DNA of 64,000 nt from Dokdonia pacifica (lineage in GTDB: Bacteria; Bacteroidota; Bacteroidia; Flavobacteriales; Flavobacteriaceae): NCBI RefSeq assembly GCF_900188275.1, contig NZ_FZNY01000006.1:1-64000 (forward strand). The letters run 5' to 3'. The notes beneath the pieces are model-generated. The model was not told the origin of the DNA, did no database searches, and saw nothing but the letters and a program-made list of their open reading frames with translations. Shown here in pieces: positions 8,616 to 18,699 of this stretch (its first letter is position 1; the number at the start of each line of letters is the position of its first letter). The position numbers and the translations under genes are program-made.

Positions 8616-10565
8616 ATGTCTAAAGAAACGAAAAATACCCCCCCGGCTAATAAACCTAAATTTAGTAATTATTGGATTTATGGATTAATCATAGTCATTT
8701 TTATCGCTATTAGTATGTTTAGCGGTAATGGAGGTTTTGGAGAGCCTAAGAAAATAAATAATTCTGAATACACACAATATCTTAAAAATGGAGATATTGA
8801 TTTAGTATTTATAGTTACTAATAGAAAAGAAGCAAAGATTTTCTTAACTCCAGATGCAAAGCAAAAGGAAATACACAAGAAAAATAAAGGAACCCAATTA
8901 ATGCCGAAATCACAAGGCGTAGCAGATTATGTAATTAGCTATGTAGATGGAGGTGATTTTGTAAAATCTTTTGATGAAACTGTTGAGAAATATAGTTTAA
9001 CGGCTACTAGAAATGCAGACGAAGAGCATAGTTTCTTTGACATGATAGCTCCTATTTTACCAATTATATTGATTGTTGGAATTTGGATTTTTATCATGAG
9101 ACGTATGTCAGCTGGTTCTGGTGGAGGACCTGGAGGACAGATTTTTAATATAGGTAAGTCAAAAGCGAAGCTTTTTGATGAAAAAACTGATGTTAAAACT
9201 TCTTTTAAAGATGTCGCTGGATTAGAAGGAGCAAAAGAAGAAGTACAAGAGATTGTAGATTTCCTTAAAAATCCAGAAAAATATACAAGCCTAGGGGGTA
9301 AAATTCCTAAAGGAGCGTTATTAGTAGGGCAACCTGGAACAGGAAAAACATTACTTGCTAAAGCAGTAGCTGGAGAAGCGAAAGTTCCTTTTTTCTCTCT
9401 GTCAGGATCTGATTTTGTTGAGATGTTTGTAGGGGTTGGAGCTTCTCGTGTAAGAGATTTGTTCAAACAAGCAAAAGAAAAATCACCAGCTATTATTTTT
9501 ATAGATGAGATAGATGCTATTGGTAGAGCTCGTGGAAAGAATAACTTTTCTGGTTCTAATGATGAAAGAGAAAATACACTGAATCAGTTATTAACTGAAA
9601 TGGATGGTTTCGGCACTAATACTAATGTGATTGTATTAGCCGCTACTAACAGAGCAGATGTACTCGATAAAGCATTGATGAGAGCTGGTAGATTTGATAG
9701 ACAGATTTATGTGGATCTTCCAGATGTAAGAGAACGTAAAGAAATTTTTGAAGTGCATTTACGTCCTTTAAAGAAGATTGATGACGAATTAGATATTGAT
9801 TTTTTAGCAAAACAAACACCAGGATTCTCTGGGGCTGATATTGCTAATGTTTGTAACGAAGCCGCTCTAATAGCTGCGCGTAAAGGAAATAAAGCAGTAG
9901 GGAAGCAAGACTTCTTAGATGCTGTAGATAGAATAGTAGGTGGTCTTGAAAAGAAAAACAAGATCATTACACCAGATGAGAAAAAAGCAATTGCATATCA
10001 TGAGGCTGGACATGCAACAGTAAGTTGGATGTTAGAGCATGCTGCTCCTCTTGTAAAGGTTACTATCGTTCCTAGAGGGCAATCACTAGGAGCTGCTTGG
10101 TACCTTCCAGAAGAACGTTTAATTGTTCGTCCTAAGCAAATGCTAGATGAAATGTGTGCAGCACTAGGAGGAAGAGCTGCAGAAAAAGTCATCTTTAATG
10201 AAATATCTACAGGAGCACTTAGTGATTTGGAAAAAGTAACTAAACAAGCTCGTATGATGGTTACAGTTTATGGGCTTAATGATAAAATAGGAAACCTTAC
10301 CTATTATGATTCTTCAGGTCAGTCTGAATATAACTTCAGCAAACCTTATAGTGAAAAAACAGCCGAATTAATAGATAAAGAAATCTCTGCTATTGTAGAA
10401 GAGCAATATCAAAGAGCTATTGATTTACTAAAAGAGAATAAGGAAAAACTAAGCCAATTGGCAGATCTACTTCTAGAAAAAGAAGTCATCTTTAAAGATA
10501 ATTTATTAGAGATTTTTGGAGATCGTCCATTTGGAAAGAAAGAAGATGTTGAAGTAATAGCATAA
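8616..10565 (+). CDS. ftsH: ATP-dependent zinc metalloprotease FtsH
   Basis: 649 residues. Inner-membrane AAA protease that removes misassembled membrane proteins and some regulators. Two membrane helices (about residues 19-36 and 143-161) flank a periplasmic segment. The AAA domain has a P-loop at 238-245 (GQPGTGKT), Walker [12 protein letters not shown], and the second region of homology ending in [10 protein letters not shown]. The zinc site is HEAGH at 462-466, with the third ligand in the [10 protein letters not shown] region. It lies between rsfS and the phospholipid genes, and a terminator follows it. Confidence 0.97.
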   Translation: MSKETKNTPPANKPKFSNYWIYGLIIVIFIAISMFSGNGGFGEPKKINNSEYTQYLKNGDIDLVFIVTNRKEAKIFLTPDAKQKEIHKKNKGTQLMPKSQGVADYVISYVDGGDFVKSFDETVEKYSLTATRNADEEHSFFDMIAPILPIILIVGIWIFIMRRMSAGSGGGPGGQIFNIGKSKAKLFDEKTDVKTSFKDVAGLEGAKEEVQEIVDFLKNPEKYTSLGGKIPKGALLVGQPGTGKTLLAKAVAGEAKVPFFSLSGSDFVEMFVGVGASRVRDLFKQAKEKSPAIIFIDEIDAIGRARGKNNFSGSNDERENTLNQLLTEMDGFGTNTNVIVLAATNRADVLDKALMRAGRFDRQIYVDLPDVRERKEIFEVHLRPLKKIDDELDIDFLAKQTPGFSGADIANVCNEAALIAARKGNKAVGKQDFLDAVDRIVGGLEKKNKIITPDEKKAIAYHEAGHATVSWMLEHAAPLVKVTIVPRGQSLGAAWYLPEERLIVRPKQMLDEMCAALGGRAAEKVIFNEISTGALSDLEKVTKQARMMVTVYGLNDKIGNLTYYDSSGQSEYNFSKPYSEKTAELIDKEISAIVEEQYQRAIDLLKENKEKLSQLADLLLEKEVIFKDNLLEIFGDRPFGKKEDVEVIA

Positions 10566-10587
10566 ACTTTTCTTTAATAACAGAATT

Positions 10588-10626
10588 AAAACTTGATTTA
10601 ATTTATCGTTAAATCAAGTTTTTTTA
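10588..10626 (+). terminator. Terminator after ftsH
   Basis: 14-bp arms AAAACTTGATTTAA / TTAAATCAAGTTTT with a 7-base loop, then a run of T. It separates ftsH from the lipid genes, possibly only in part. Confidence 0.8.
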
Positions 10627-10664
10627 TATTTGAAGAACTTGTACGCTCGAATCTAAATCTCACC

Positions 10665-11279
10665 ATGAGTCTATTTAGAAAGTTATTTAAAAAAGAATCT
10701 AAATCAGACAGCACTCGTCCAGATAAAAATCATGACGAGCGCAGTAAGTATATGCCAGATATTCACACTCCGGCTGATGAGCGTTTTACAAAAAATTTTA
10801 TTCTTAATGGTGGTAAGTTTTTATATGCGGTTAATTTAGAAGAACTCAAAGAAAACTTTGATGATATCTTACTGGAAAATGATTGGTATGAGCAAACAGC
10901 GTTTTGCTTTGATGAGCACTTAGAAGATACTTTTAAAGGATATAATCTAGAATTTACTCAAAAAAAAGATGCCTCATTTTTTTTAACAACATGTGAGAGC
11001 CTTATTGCAGATAATGGGTCTATACTCGTAAGTTCACACCAATTAAAAGAATTAAAACTTCAAGAATTTCCTAAATCTATGGTGGTGTTTGCCACAACAA
11101 GCCAAATTGTAAATAATATTGGAGAGGGGTTGCGACTTATTAAAAATAGAAATAAAGGAAATATACCCAGTAATATTACAACAATAAAACATTTTGAAAC
11201 AGATGAAGAGGAAAAAGACTTTATGTCTTACGGAAGCAGTACAAAAAATTTATATTTGCTACTGTTAGAAGATTTATAA
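10665..11279 (+). CDS. LUD-domain protein (LutC/YkgG-like)
   Basis: 204 residues. The region after about residue 60 has the fold pattern of the LUD domain of LutC/YkgG: SFFLTTCESLIADNGSILVSS, then PKSMVVFATTSQIV and a KNRNKGNIP loop. LutC belongs to lactate oxidation complexes, but no LutA or LutB is present here and the first 50 residues are only a basic, charged tail. It ends one base before cdsA, so translation is probably coupled. Its place in a phospholipid gene cluster suggests a role other than lactate use. Function unknown. Confidence 0.75.
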   Translation: MSLFRKLFKKESKSDSTRPDKNHDERSKYMPDIHTPADERFTKNFILNGGKFLYAVNLEELKENFDDILLENDWYEQTAFCFDEHLEDTFKGYNLEFTQKKDASFFLTTCESLIADNGSILVSSHQLKELKLQEFPKSMVVFATTSQIVNNIGEGLRLIKNRNKGNIPSNITTIKHFETDEEEKDFMSYGSSTKNLYLLLLEDL

Positions 11280-11280
11280 T

Positions 11281-12084
11281 ATGCGTGAAGTTTTCATAAG
11301 GGCACTTTCTGGATTGTTGTATGTAGCATTTTTGTTACTTGCAATATTTTCTTGGGAAACTAGCTATCTAATTTTGATATTGATTTTAGGTTGCGTGTGT
11401 ATGTATGAGTATTTGAAACTTGTGCAAATAAAATCATATTTACCTTATTTTCTTCTAATTGCAATTGTACTAGCTTTATGTTATTGTGAATTGCCTAAAG
11501 AAGTAACCTTAGCTTTCTTGTCTCTTACTATTATGACAAATCTCTACCTTATTAAAAACTTAATAAGGCCATCAGAACGTTATATAACAGTAGCTCAAAA
11601 ATACATATACCTTCTTTTTTATATTATAGGTGGTTTTGTATTTACAATAGTACTTCCATCATATAAAGGGGAATATACTTCATATCTAGTGGCAAGTGTA
11701 TTTGCTTTAATTTGGATAAATGACACATTTGCTTTTATTGTTGGGAAAAGTATTGGAAAACACAAACTTCTAGAACGTATCTCTCCCAAAAAAACTGTAG
11801 AAGGATTTCTAGGCGGACTCGTTTTTTCTTGTATTGCTAGTATTTTTATTTATAAATTTACAGCGCTTTTAAGTATCCAGTTATGGATGACGGTTGCTGT
11901 TGTGACTTCAGTCTTTGGAACACTAGGCGATTTGATACAGTCTCAGTTAAAAAGGCAAGCCGGTGTAAAGGATAGCGGACAGTTAATGCCTGGACATGGA
12001 GGTATATATGATAGATTAGATAGTATCATTTTTGCAAGCCCATTTATTTATTTGTTTTTAATAGTATTAGATTATGTTTCATAA
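11281..12084 (+). CDS. cdsA: Phosphatidate cytidylyltransferase
   Basis: 267 residues with about eight membrane helices. Makes CDP-diacylglycerol from phosphatidate and CTP in the inner membrane. The C-terminal signature is clear: NDTFAFIVGKSIGKHKL, SPKKTVEG, GDLIQSQLKRQAGVKDSG and MPGHGGIYDRLDS. It starts one base after the LUD gene and overlaps psd by 11 bases, so the genes are tightly coupled. Confidence 0.95.
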   Translation: MREVFIRALSGLLYVAFLLLAIFSWETSYLILILILGCVCMYEYLKLVQIKSYLPYFLLIAIVLALCYCELPKEVTLAFLSLTIMTNLYLIKNLIRPSERYITVAQKYIYLLFYIIGGFVFTIVLPSYKGEYTSYLVASVFALIWINDTFAFIVGKSIGKHKLLERISPKKTVEGFLGGLVFSCIASIFIYKFTALLSIQLWMTVAVVTSVFGTLGDLIQSQLKRQAGVKDSGQLMPGHGGIYDRLDSIIFASPFIYLFLIVLDYVS

Positions 12085-12724
12085 AGAAGGAAGTAAAATT
12101 ATCACTATTGCATTAGGTCTTTTTACCATTGGGCTATTAACTGCGAGTAGATTTTTAGAGAAAGGATGGTTGTTTTACTTGATCATAACAACACTTATAG
12201 TGTTATTAATACTGATTCTTCAATTTTTTAGAAACCCAAGCCGTATTGCGCCTAATGATGAAGGGGTTATTGTTTCTCCAGTAGATGGTAAGGTAGTTGT
12301 GATAGAAGAAGTATTTGAAAAAGAATATTTTAAAGATAAGCGTCTACAAGTATCAGTTTTTATGTCTCCGCTTAATGTTCACGTAACAAGGTATCCAGGA
12401 GCAGGAGAAGTTACATTTAGCAAATACCATCCAGGTAAATACTTAGTAGCATGGCATCCTAAGGCCAGTGAAGAAAATGAGCGAACAACAGTAGTTGTAA
12501 AAACAGAAAAGTTTGGAGAGGTTATGCATAGGCAAATAGCAGGAGCATTAGCTAAGCGTATTGTAAACTATGCAGAAGAAGGAGATGCTGTTGAGCAAGG
12601 AGGTGAAAGTGGTTTTATTAAGTTTGGATCTCGTGTTGATATTTACCTTCCTGTTGGGACCAAAATTGCTGTAGGATTGAATCAAAAAGTAAAAGGTGCG
12701 TCATCTATAATAGCAACCGCATAA
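12074..12724 (+). CDS. psd: Phosphatidylserine decarboxylase, short proenzyme type
   Basis: 216 residues. Converts phosphatidylserine to phosphatidylethanolamine, the main flavobacterial phospholipid. Two N-terminal membrane helices, then VSPVDGKVV, SVFMSPLNVHVTR, the His of VAWHPKA, and the self-cleavage site as Gly-Ser in IKFGSRVD (about residue 187), where the Ser becomes the pyruvoyl group. This is the short Psd type found without the long E. coli N-terminal part. It overlaps cdsA and the acyl-CoA-binding protein gene. Confidence 0.94.
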   Translation: MFHKEGSKIITIALGLFTIGLLTASRFLEKGWLFYLIITTLIVLLILILQFFRNPSRIAPNDEGVIVSPVDGKVVVIEEVFEKEYFKDKRLQVSVFMSPLNVHVTRYPGAGEVTFSKYHPGKYLVAWHPKASEENERTTVVVKTEKFGEVMHRQIAGALAKRIVNYAEEGDAVEQGGESGFIKFGSRVDIYLPVGTKIAVGLNQKVKGASSIIATA

Positions 12725-12987
12725 TGGAAAAGGAAGCACTCCATACTGCATTTTGGGAGGCTTTTAGAAAAGTAGGTGAGGCAAAACAAGCGTTTCCGCC
12801 TGACGTATTATTGAGATTTTATGCACTTTATAAGCAAGCTACACAAGAAAACACCTTTAGTTATCAAAAAGGAGAACATGAGTTGGTGAGTGCATTTAAA
12901 ATGAATGCGTTATTGCAAGTCAAATCAATGACAAGTGATGAGGCGAAATTGGCTTATATAGAGCAGGCAAATAAATACGTGAAATAA
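12724..12987 (+). CDS. Acyl-CoA-binding protein
   Basis: 87 residues, the usual size of ACBP. The four-helix family pattern is visible: an N-terminal helix ending near VGEAKQAFPPDVLLRFYALYKQA, a QKGEHELV loop in place of the eukaryotic GPRPG region, and a C-terminal helix with AKLAYIEQANKYVK. It binds medium to long acyl-CoA and may buffer them for lipid synthesis. Its ATG overlaps the psd stop by one base. Last gene of the unit. Confidence 0.85.
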   Translation: MEKEALHTAFWEAFRKVGEAKQAFPPDVLLRFYALYKQATQENTFSYQKGEHELVSAFKMNALLQVKSMTSDEAKLAYIEQANKYVK

Positions 12988-13001
12988 AAGATATCATTCA
13001 T

Positions 13002-13037
13002 AAAAAAAAGCGCTTATTTCTATAAGCGCTTTTTTTT
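13002..13037. terminator. Bidirectional terminator between the lipid unit and valS
   Basis: Arms AAAAAAAGCGCTTA / TAAGCGCTTTTTTT around a six-base loop. It serves the plus-strand lipid genes and minus-strand valS. Confidence 0.9.
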
Positions 13038-13057
13038 ATGAATTTAATATAGTGAGA

Positions 13058-15691
13058 TTAAGATAAGCTCTTTAATCTTTTTTCTAAGGTTTCAATTTTT
13101 GCTTCTGCATCGGCTTGTTTTTGTTTCTCAATGGCAACTACTTTTTCAGGAGCATTATTCACAAAACGTTCATTGCTTAGTTTTTTAGAAACAGATTGTA
13201 AGAAGCCTTTTGTGTATTTTAATTCTTCTTCAATTTTAGCGATTTCAGCGTCTACATCTATGGCTCCAGCTAGTGGAATAAAATATTCATTAGATTTTAC
13301 TCTAAATGAAAGGGCTCCGTCTAATGGCGCTTTCGCGAAAGCAATCTCAGAAACATTACCGAGTTTAGCAATAATGGCATCAAAATCTGAAGAAACGTTA
13401 TCATTGTTTATAACGTGTAACGCTATAGCATCTTTAAATGCAATATTCTTGCTTTTACGTATCGTTCTAATACCAGAAACAACTTGAGAAGCATAATCGA
13501 AATCTGAAATAATTTGCTCATTTATATCACTATGCTTTGGCCAGTGATTAATAATCAATGCTTCTTCTGGAGTACGATCTGTGATTGTTTGCCAGATCTC
13601 TTCTGTTGCAAAAGGAGCAAAAGGATGTAGGATACGTAGATTATTCTCAAAAGCTACTATTACGGCATCGTATGTTTTGCGATCTATAGGTTGTTGATAG
13701 GCTGGTTTAATGATTTCTAATAACCAACCGCAGAAGTCATTCCATACTACTTTATATGTTGTCATAAGTGCATCAGAGATGCGATACTTTGAGAAGTGAT
13801 CTTCTATTTCAGTTAGAGCTTCATTAAAACGATTTGTGTACCATTCTAATCCTAGAGCACTATGTGCAGGTTGAGGTATTGTGTCATCTACTTCCCACCC
13901 CTTTATGAGGCTAAAAGCACTTAAATTTTTTGTTACTAGCCCTTTCCCTTGTTTTAGAAGGTCTTCATCAAACATCAGGTCATTTCCAGCAGCACTACTT
14001 AATAGTAATCCTACGCGTACACCATCAGCTCCATAATCTTCGATGAGCTTTAATGCGTCAGGAGAGTTTCCTAATGACTTAGACATTTTACGACGTTGCT
14101 TGTCGCGTACCAATCCAGTTAGGTATACATTTTCAAATGGACGTTGGTCTGTATATTCATATCCAGCAATAATCATACGTGCTACCCAGAAAAATAAGAT
14201 ATCTGGACCCGTTACCAAGTCATTGGTAGGATAGTAGTATTTAAATTCTTCATTGTCAGGATTACGTACACCATCAAAAACGCTCATAGGCCATAACCAA
14301 GAAGAAAACCATGTGTCTAATGCATCTTCGTCTTGACGTAAGTCTGTAAGCTTTAGGTTTTCATTCTGAGTACGCTTTCGCGAAAGCGTTAACGCCTCTT
14401 CTGCAGTTTCGGCGACTACAAAATCTTCTTTCCCATCTCCATAATAATACGCAGGAATTTGCTGTCCCCACCATAATTGACGAGAGATATTCCAATCACG
14501 AATGTTGTCCATCCAGTGACGATATGTGTTTTCAAACTTTTTAGGGAATAACTTTACTTCACCCGTTTCTAAAACCGCTTTCAGTGCTGGCTTTACCAAA
14601 TCTTCCATTTTAAGAAACCACTGGTCTGAAAGTCTTGGTTCTATGACTGCTTTTGTACGTTCTGATGTTCCTACCTTATTGGTGTGGGTTTCTGTTTTTA
14701 CAAGATGCCCTTTTTCTTCTAGTTCTTTTTTGATATTCTTACGGCACTCAAATCGATCTTGACCCTCGTAATGAAGTCCAAAACTATTAAGGGATGCATC
14801 TTCATGAAAAATATCAATTACTTCTAGGCTGTGTTTGTCACCTAATACTTTATCATTTTCGTCATGTGCAGGCGTTACTTTTAAACACCCTGTTCCAAAC
14901 TCAATGTCTACATATTCATCTTCTATAATAGGAATCACACGCCCACAAATAGGAACAATTGCTTTTTTTCCTTTTAAGTGTGTAAAACGTTCGTCATTTG
15001 GATTGATACAGATGGCAGTATCACCAAAAATAGTTTCTGGACGCGTAGTGGCAATTGTTAAGAAGTCTTCAGAACCTTCAATTTTATAATTAAGATAGTA
15101 AAGTGTTCCTTGTCTTTCTTCGTGAATTACTTCCTCGTCAGAAAGGGTTGTTTTTGCCTCAGGATCCCAATTTACCATACGATATCCTCTGTAGATAAGT
15201 CCTTTATTGTAAAGATCTACAAAAGTTTTAATAACCGCTTCAGACATATCGGGGTCCATCGTAAACTTTGTGCGTTCCCAATCACAAGAAGCACCTAGTT
15301 TTTTAAGCTGTTCTAAAATAACACCACCGTACTCTTCTTTCCACTCCCAAGCATGCTTTAAAAACTCCTCACGCGTAAGGTCAGATTTTTTAATACCTTT
15401 TTTAGCTAGTTTTGCAACTACCTTAGCTTCAGTAGCAATAGAAGCATGATCTGTACCTGGTACCCAACAAGCATTCAAACCCGTAAGACGTGCACGTCTT
15501 ATTAATACATCTTGAATAGTATTATTAAGCATATGCCCCATATGCAATACTCCAGTGACATTAGGAGGAGGAATCACAATGGTGTATGGTTTTTTTTCAT
15601 TGGGTGTAGAATGGAAATAATTGTGTTCCATCCAGTACTTGTACCACTTGTCTTCTACCTGTGAAGCGTCATATTTTGAAGCTATGCTCAT
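13058..15691 (-). CDS. valS: Valyl-tRNA synthetase
   Basis: 877 residues, full length. Charges tRNA-Val. HIGH motif as HMGH at residues 50-53 after PPPNVTGVL; KMSKS at 535-539; the editing domain (CP1) lies between, including TTRPETIFGDTA and TPAHDENDK; a C-terminal coiled-coil arm (about 810-877) binds tRNA. It carries two in-frame copies of the GCTTTCGCGAAAGC palindrome, one reading AFAKA near residue 784 and one reading LSRK near residue 435. Confidence 0.97.
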   Translation of the reverse strand: MSIASKYDASQVEDKWYKYWMEHNYFHSTPNEKKPYTIVIPPPNVTGVLHMGHMLNNTIQDVLIRRARLTGLNACWVPGTDHASIATEAKVVAKLAKKGIKKSDLTREEFLKHAWEWKEEYGGVILEQLKKLGASCDWERTKFTMDPDMSEAVIKTFVDLYNKGLIYRGYRMVNWDPEAKTTLSDEEVIHEERQGTLYYLNYKIEGSEDFLTIATTRPETIFGDTAICINPNDERFTHLKGKKAIVPICGRVIPIIEDEYVDIEFGTGCLKVTPAHDENDKVLGDKHSLEVIDIFHEDASLNSFGLHYEGQDRFECRKNIKKELEEKGHLVKTETHTNKVGTSERTKAVIEPRLSDQWFLKMEDLVKPALKAVLETGEVKLFPKKFENTYRHWMDNIRDWNISRQLWWGQQIPAYYYGDGKEDFVVAETAEEALTLSRKRTQNENLKLTDLRQDEDALDTWFSSWLWPMSVFDGVRNPDNEEFKYYYPTNDLVTGPDILFFWVARMIIAGYEYTDQRPFENVYLTGLVRDKQRRKMSKSLGNSPDALKLIEDYGADGVRVGLLLSSAAGNDLMFDEDLLKQGKGLVTKNLSAFSLIKGWEVDDTIPQPAHSALGLEWYTNRFNEALTEIEDHFSKYRISDALMTTYKVVWNDFCGWLLEIIKPAYQQPIDRKTYDAVIVAFENNLRILHPFAPFATEEIWQTITDRTPEEALIINHWPKHSDINEQIISDFDYASQVVSGIRTIRKSKNIAFKDAIALHVINNDNVSSDFDAIIAKLGNVSEIAFAKAPLDGALSFRVKSNEYFIPLAGAIDVDAEIAKIEEELKYTKGFLQSVSKKLSNERFVNNAPEKVVAIEKQKQADAEAKIETLEKRLKSLS
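13329..13342. repeat. GCTTTCGCGAAAGC palindrome (in valS)
   Basis: Perfect 14-bp palindrome in the valS C-terminal part; read as AFAKA. Confidence 0.85.
14372..14389. repeat. ACGCTTTCGCGAAAGCGT palindrome (in valS)
   Basis: Perfect 18-bp palindrome in the middle of valS; read as LSRK. Confidence 0.85.
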
Positions 15692-15871
15692 AGTTTGGTC
15701 TGATTATTGAATATTAATCAGCAAAAGTACTGATAACAGTAGGATTAATAAATAGTGTAAGTGAAATTTTTAATGATAAATATATTCGGTCATATCAGTT
15801 GATTGTTAATATCATTATTTGGTAGAGGCCTTATTTCTAACTATTTTTAGCGTCCTCAAATATTGGAAATT

Positions 15872-16258
15872 ATGAAAAAACTAATGTTATTGCTGTTTGT
15901 AGGTCTGATGACTATGACCGTAACAGCCCAAGAGAAAAAAGCCGCCATTACTTTTGAAAGTGATGTTGTAGATTATGGAGAGGTAGATTATGGATCAGAC
16001 GGTGTACGTGAATTTAAATTTACAAATACAGGAACAGACGTGCTTATTGTGGCTCGTGTATATTCAACATGTGGGTGTACAATTCCCAAAAAACCAAAAG
16101 ATCCAATTCAGCCAGGAGAAACTGGAGTCATTGAAGTAAAGTATGATACAAAGCGCCCTGGGCCTATTAGAAAAACAATTACAGTATACTCAAATGCTTC
16201 TGAAACTCCTTATACACTTAAGATAAAAGGAGTTGTTAAACCACAAGCAGGAAAGTAA
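15872..16258 (+). CDS. DUF1573 exported protein
   Basis: 128 residues from ATG 15872 (a TTG at 15863 is possible but adds only three residues). Signal peptide MKKLMLLLFVGLMTMTVTAQ, then one Ig-like DUF1573 domain with the typical DYGEVDYGSDGVREFKFTN strand pair and the STCGCTIP cysteine motif. Members are common, often multi-copy, periplasmic or surface proteins of Bacteroidetes with unknown function. Single-gene unit with its own terminator. Confidence 0.88.
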   Translation: MKKLMLLLFVGLMTMTVTAQEKKAAITFESDVVDYGEVDYGSDGVREFKFTNTGTDVLIVARVYSTCGCTIPKKPKDPIQPGETGVIEVKYDTKRPGPIRKTITVYSNASETPYTLKIKGVVKPQAGK

Positions 16259-16280
16259 AGATGTAAAAAATTATTATGTA

Positions 16281-16307
16281 AAAAGCCACTCATTGAGTGG
16301 CTTTTTT
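16281..16307 (+). terminator. Terminator of the DUF1573 gene
   Basis: Arms AAAAGCCACT / AGTGGCTTTT with loop CATTG, then T-run. Confidence 0.88.
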
Positions 16308-16359
16308 GTTTCTATATTGGGGTGTTATTTTTTATATATGTAGTCTGTAAATACCAATA

Positions 16360-16367
16360 TAAATTTG
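16360..16367 (+). promoter_or_regulatory. Possible -7 box for the aminotransferase-murB unit
   Basis: TAAATTTG fits TANNTTTG and lies 30 bases before the chosen start; no clear TTG upstream. Confidence 0.45.
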
Positions 16368-16397
16368 CATTTTTGTAATGCAAAAAATAAAATTACG

Positions 16398-17588
16398 ATG
16401 CCAGCAATTTCTAATAAAGGGCAGATCATGCCACAATCTCCTATCCGTAAGTTAGTACCTTATGCAGAAGCTGCAAAAGCTAGAGGTGTAGAGATACACC
16501 ATCTTAATATAGGACAACCAGATATAAAAACACCACAAGTAGCACTAGAGGCTGTTAAGAATAATGCTATAGATGTATTAGCATATTCACATAGTGCCGG
16601 TTTTGCCTCTTATAGAGAGAAGCTTGCTGCCTATTATAATAAAAATGGTATTGCTGTTACTTCAGAAGATATCATTGTGACTACAGGAGGTTCAGAAGCT
16701 TTGCTTTTTGCGATGGGAAGTGTTACCGATCCAGGAGATCAAATCATTATTCCAGAGCCATTTTATGCAAATTATAATGGATTTGCAACGGCAAGTGGAG
16801 TAGAGGTAGTCCCTGTGATTTCTGATCTTGATTCCGGATTTGCATTGCCACCTATTGCAGATTTTGAAAAACTAATCACTTCCAAAACAAAAGCAATTGT
16901 TATTTGTAATCCTGGAAATCCGACAGGATATTTATATAGCGAAGAAGAAATAAAACAACTAGCAGCACTTGTAAAAAAGCATGATCTGTTTTTAATTGCA
17001 GATGAGGTTTATAGAGAATTTGCCTATGATGGTTTAAAGCATCATTCTGTGATGACACAACGAGATATAGATGCGCATACCATTATGATAGATTCTGTAT
17101 CAAAACGATATTCTATGTGTGGCGCTCGTATCGGATGTATAGTAAGCAGAAACAAGGAATTAATTAGTACAGCAATGAAGTTTGCACAAGCGCGATTGAG
17201 TCCGCCTACTTTTGCACAAGTAGCTAGTGAAGCAGCATTGGAAACACCTGCTTCCTATTTTACAGACGTGATAGATGAGTATGTGTCTAGACGTAATACA
17301 TTAGTAGAAGGACTTGAAACAATTCCAGGAGTAAAAGTGGCAAAACCAAAAGGGGCTTTTTATTGTATCGCAGAACTTCCTGTTGAAAATGCAGATGCTT
17401 TTGCACAATGGTTATTGGAAGACTTTCAATTAGATGGAAAAACAATCATGGTAGCACCAGCTGCAGGGTTTTATTCAAGTGAAGGAGTAGGATTGAATCA
17501 GGTGAGAATTGCCTATGTCCTTGAGGAAAATTTATTAAAAGAAGCAGTGACCATTTTACGAGAAGCTTTACAACAGTACAATGCCTAA
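16398..17588 (+). CDS. PLP-dependent aminotransferase, class I (aspartate aminotransferase-like)
   Basis: 396 residues from MPAISNKGQ; an open frame from 16365 adds 11 unlikely residues across the promoter box. Fold type I features: TTGGSEALLFA phosphate loop, ICNPGNPTG with the PLP-ring Asn, ADEVYREF with the PLP-pyridine Asp, Schiff-base Lys in DSVSKRYSMCGAR, and a substrate-carboxylate Arg in the VRIAYV block. Probably aspartate/2-oxoglutarate or another broad amino-acid transaminase; the exact substrate cannot be read. It lies 3 bases before murB. Confidence 0.88.
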   Translation: MPAISNKGQIMPQSPIRKLVPYAEAAKARGVEIHHLNIGQPDIKTPQVALEAVKNNAIDVLAYSHSAGFASYREKLAAYYNKNGIAVTSEDIIVTTGGSEALLFAMGSVTDPGDQIIIPEPFYANYNGFATASGVEVVPVISDLDSGFALPPIADFEKLITSKTKAIVICNPGNPTGYLYSEEEIKQLAALVKKHDLFLIADEVYREFAYDGLKHHSVMTQRDIDAHTIMIDSVSKRYSMCGARIGCIVSRNKELISTAMKFAQARLSPPTFAQVASEAALETPASYFTDVIDEYVSRRNTLVEGLETIPGVKVAKPKGAFYCIAELPVENADAFAQWLLEDFQLDGKTIMVAPAAGFYSSEGVGLNQVRIAYVLEENLLKEAVTILREALQQYNA

Positions 17589-17591
17589 TCT

Positions 17592-18611
17592 ATGAGTGAG
17601 CAAAAGAAGTTTTCCTTAAAAGAATATAATACGTTTGGTATAGATGTAAAGGCACTCGCTATTTTGTCTGTAACATCAGTATCAGATTTGCAAGATGTTC
17701 TTCAAGAAAAAGAGGCTTCTGAATTATTTGTTATTGGAGGAGGGAGTAATATGCTCTTAACAAAAGATATCAATAAATATGCTGTACACATTAATATAAA
17801 AGGATACACTATTGTTGATTTGCCTTGCGGCGAAAATGAAATTATTCTCAAAGTTGCTGGAGGTGAAAACTGGCATGACTTCGTTTTATATTGTATCAAT
17901 CATGGATATGGAGGTGTTGAAAATTTATCGCTTATTCCTGGTAATGTAGGTACAGCTCCTATTCAAAATATAGGTGCATACGGAGTAGAACTTAAAGATG
18001 TGTTTTATGAATGTGAAGCTGTTTCAAGAGATGATGGATCATTAAAAACTTTTTCTCTTGAAGATTGTGCCTTTGGATACAGAGATTCCATATTTAAAAC
18101 GACTTTAAAAGACCAGTATGTGATTACCTCAGTAACTTTTAAACTGACTACAAAAAATCACGAAGTAAAAACAGCCTATGGCGCTATTGCTGATACATTA
18201 CGCGAACAAGGAATTACAACACCTACGATAAAGGATGTATCAGATGCTGTTATTAAAATACGCCAAGCAAAACTTCCAGATCCTAAAGAAATAGGAAATA
18301 GTGGTAGTTTTTTTAAAAATCCAGTTATATCTCAAGCTGCCTTTTCTGCTTTGCGTAAGAAATATCCAGATGCTCCCTATTATCCAGTAGGTTCAGATCA
18401 AATTAAAGTCCCAGCGGGTTGGTTGATAGAACAAGCAGGCTTTAAAGGAAAGCGATTTGGAGATGCAGGAGTACATGATAAACAGGCATTGGTGTTAGTT
18501 AATCATGGAAATGCTACAGGGAGTGAAATATGGGATCTTGCGTTAAAAATTCAAGATAGTATAAAAGTAAAATTTGGATTGATCATTACTCCAGAAGTAA
18601 ATGTTTTCTAA
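17592..18611 (+). CDS. murB: UDP-N-acetylenolpyruvoylglucosamine reductase MurB
   Basis: 339 residues. FAD enzyme that makes UDP-N-acetylmuramate for peptidoglycan. Signatures: YNTFGIDVKA at the N-terminus, FVIGGGSNMLL and SLIPGNVGTAPIQNIGAYG for FAD, CAFGYRDSIFK, the catalytic Ser in GNSGSFFKNP, and GWLIEQAGFKGKRFGDAGV. The length and YRDS spacing fit type I MurB. Likely co-transcribed with the aminotransferase. Confidence 0.95.
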   Translation: MSEQKKFSLKEYNTFGIDVKALAILSVTSVSDLQDVLQEKEASELFVIGGGSNMLLTKDINKYAVHINIKGYTIVDLPCGENEIILKVAGGENWHDFVLYCINHGYGGVENLSLIPGNVGTAPIQNIGAYGVELKDVFYECEAVSRDDGSLKTFSLEDCAFGYRDSIFKTTLKDQYVITSVTFKLTTKNHEVKTAYGAIADTLREQGITTPTIKDVSDAVIKIRQAKLPDPKEIGNSGSFFKNPVISQAAFSALRKKYPDAPYYPVGSDQIKVPAGWLIEQAGFKGKRFGDAGVHDKQALVLVNHGNATGSEIWDLALKIQDSIKVKFGLIITPEVNVF

Positions 18612-18637
18612 AAAGCTTGAATGATTACTAAAAACAG

Positions 18638-18676
18638 AAATAGCTCTATTTGTAAAATCAAATAGAGCTATTTTCT
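18638..18676. terminator. Terminator between murB and fasciclin gene
   Basis: Arms AAATAGCTCTATTT / AAATAGAGCTATTT around an eight-base loop, then TT-rich sequence. Symmetrical enough to serve both convergent genes. Confidence 0.8.
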
Positions 18677-18699
18677 TATAAAAAGTACTTACCTACTAT

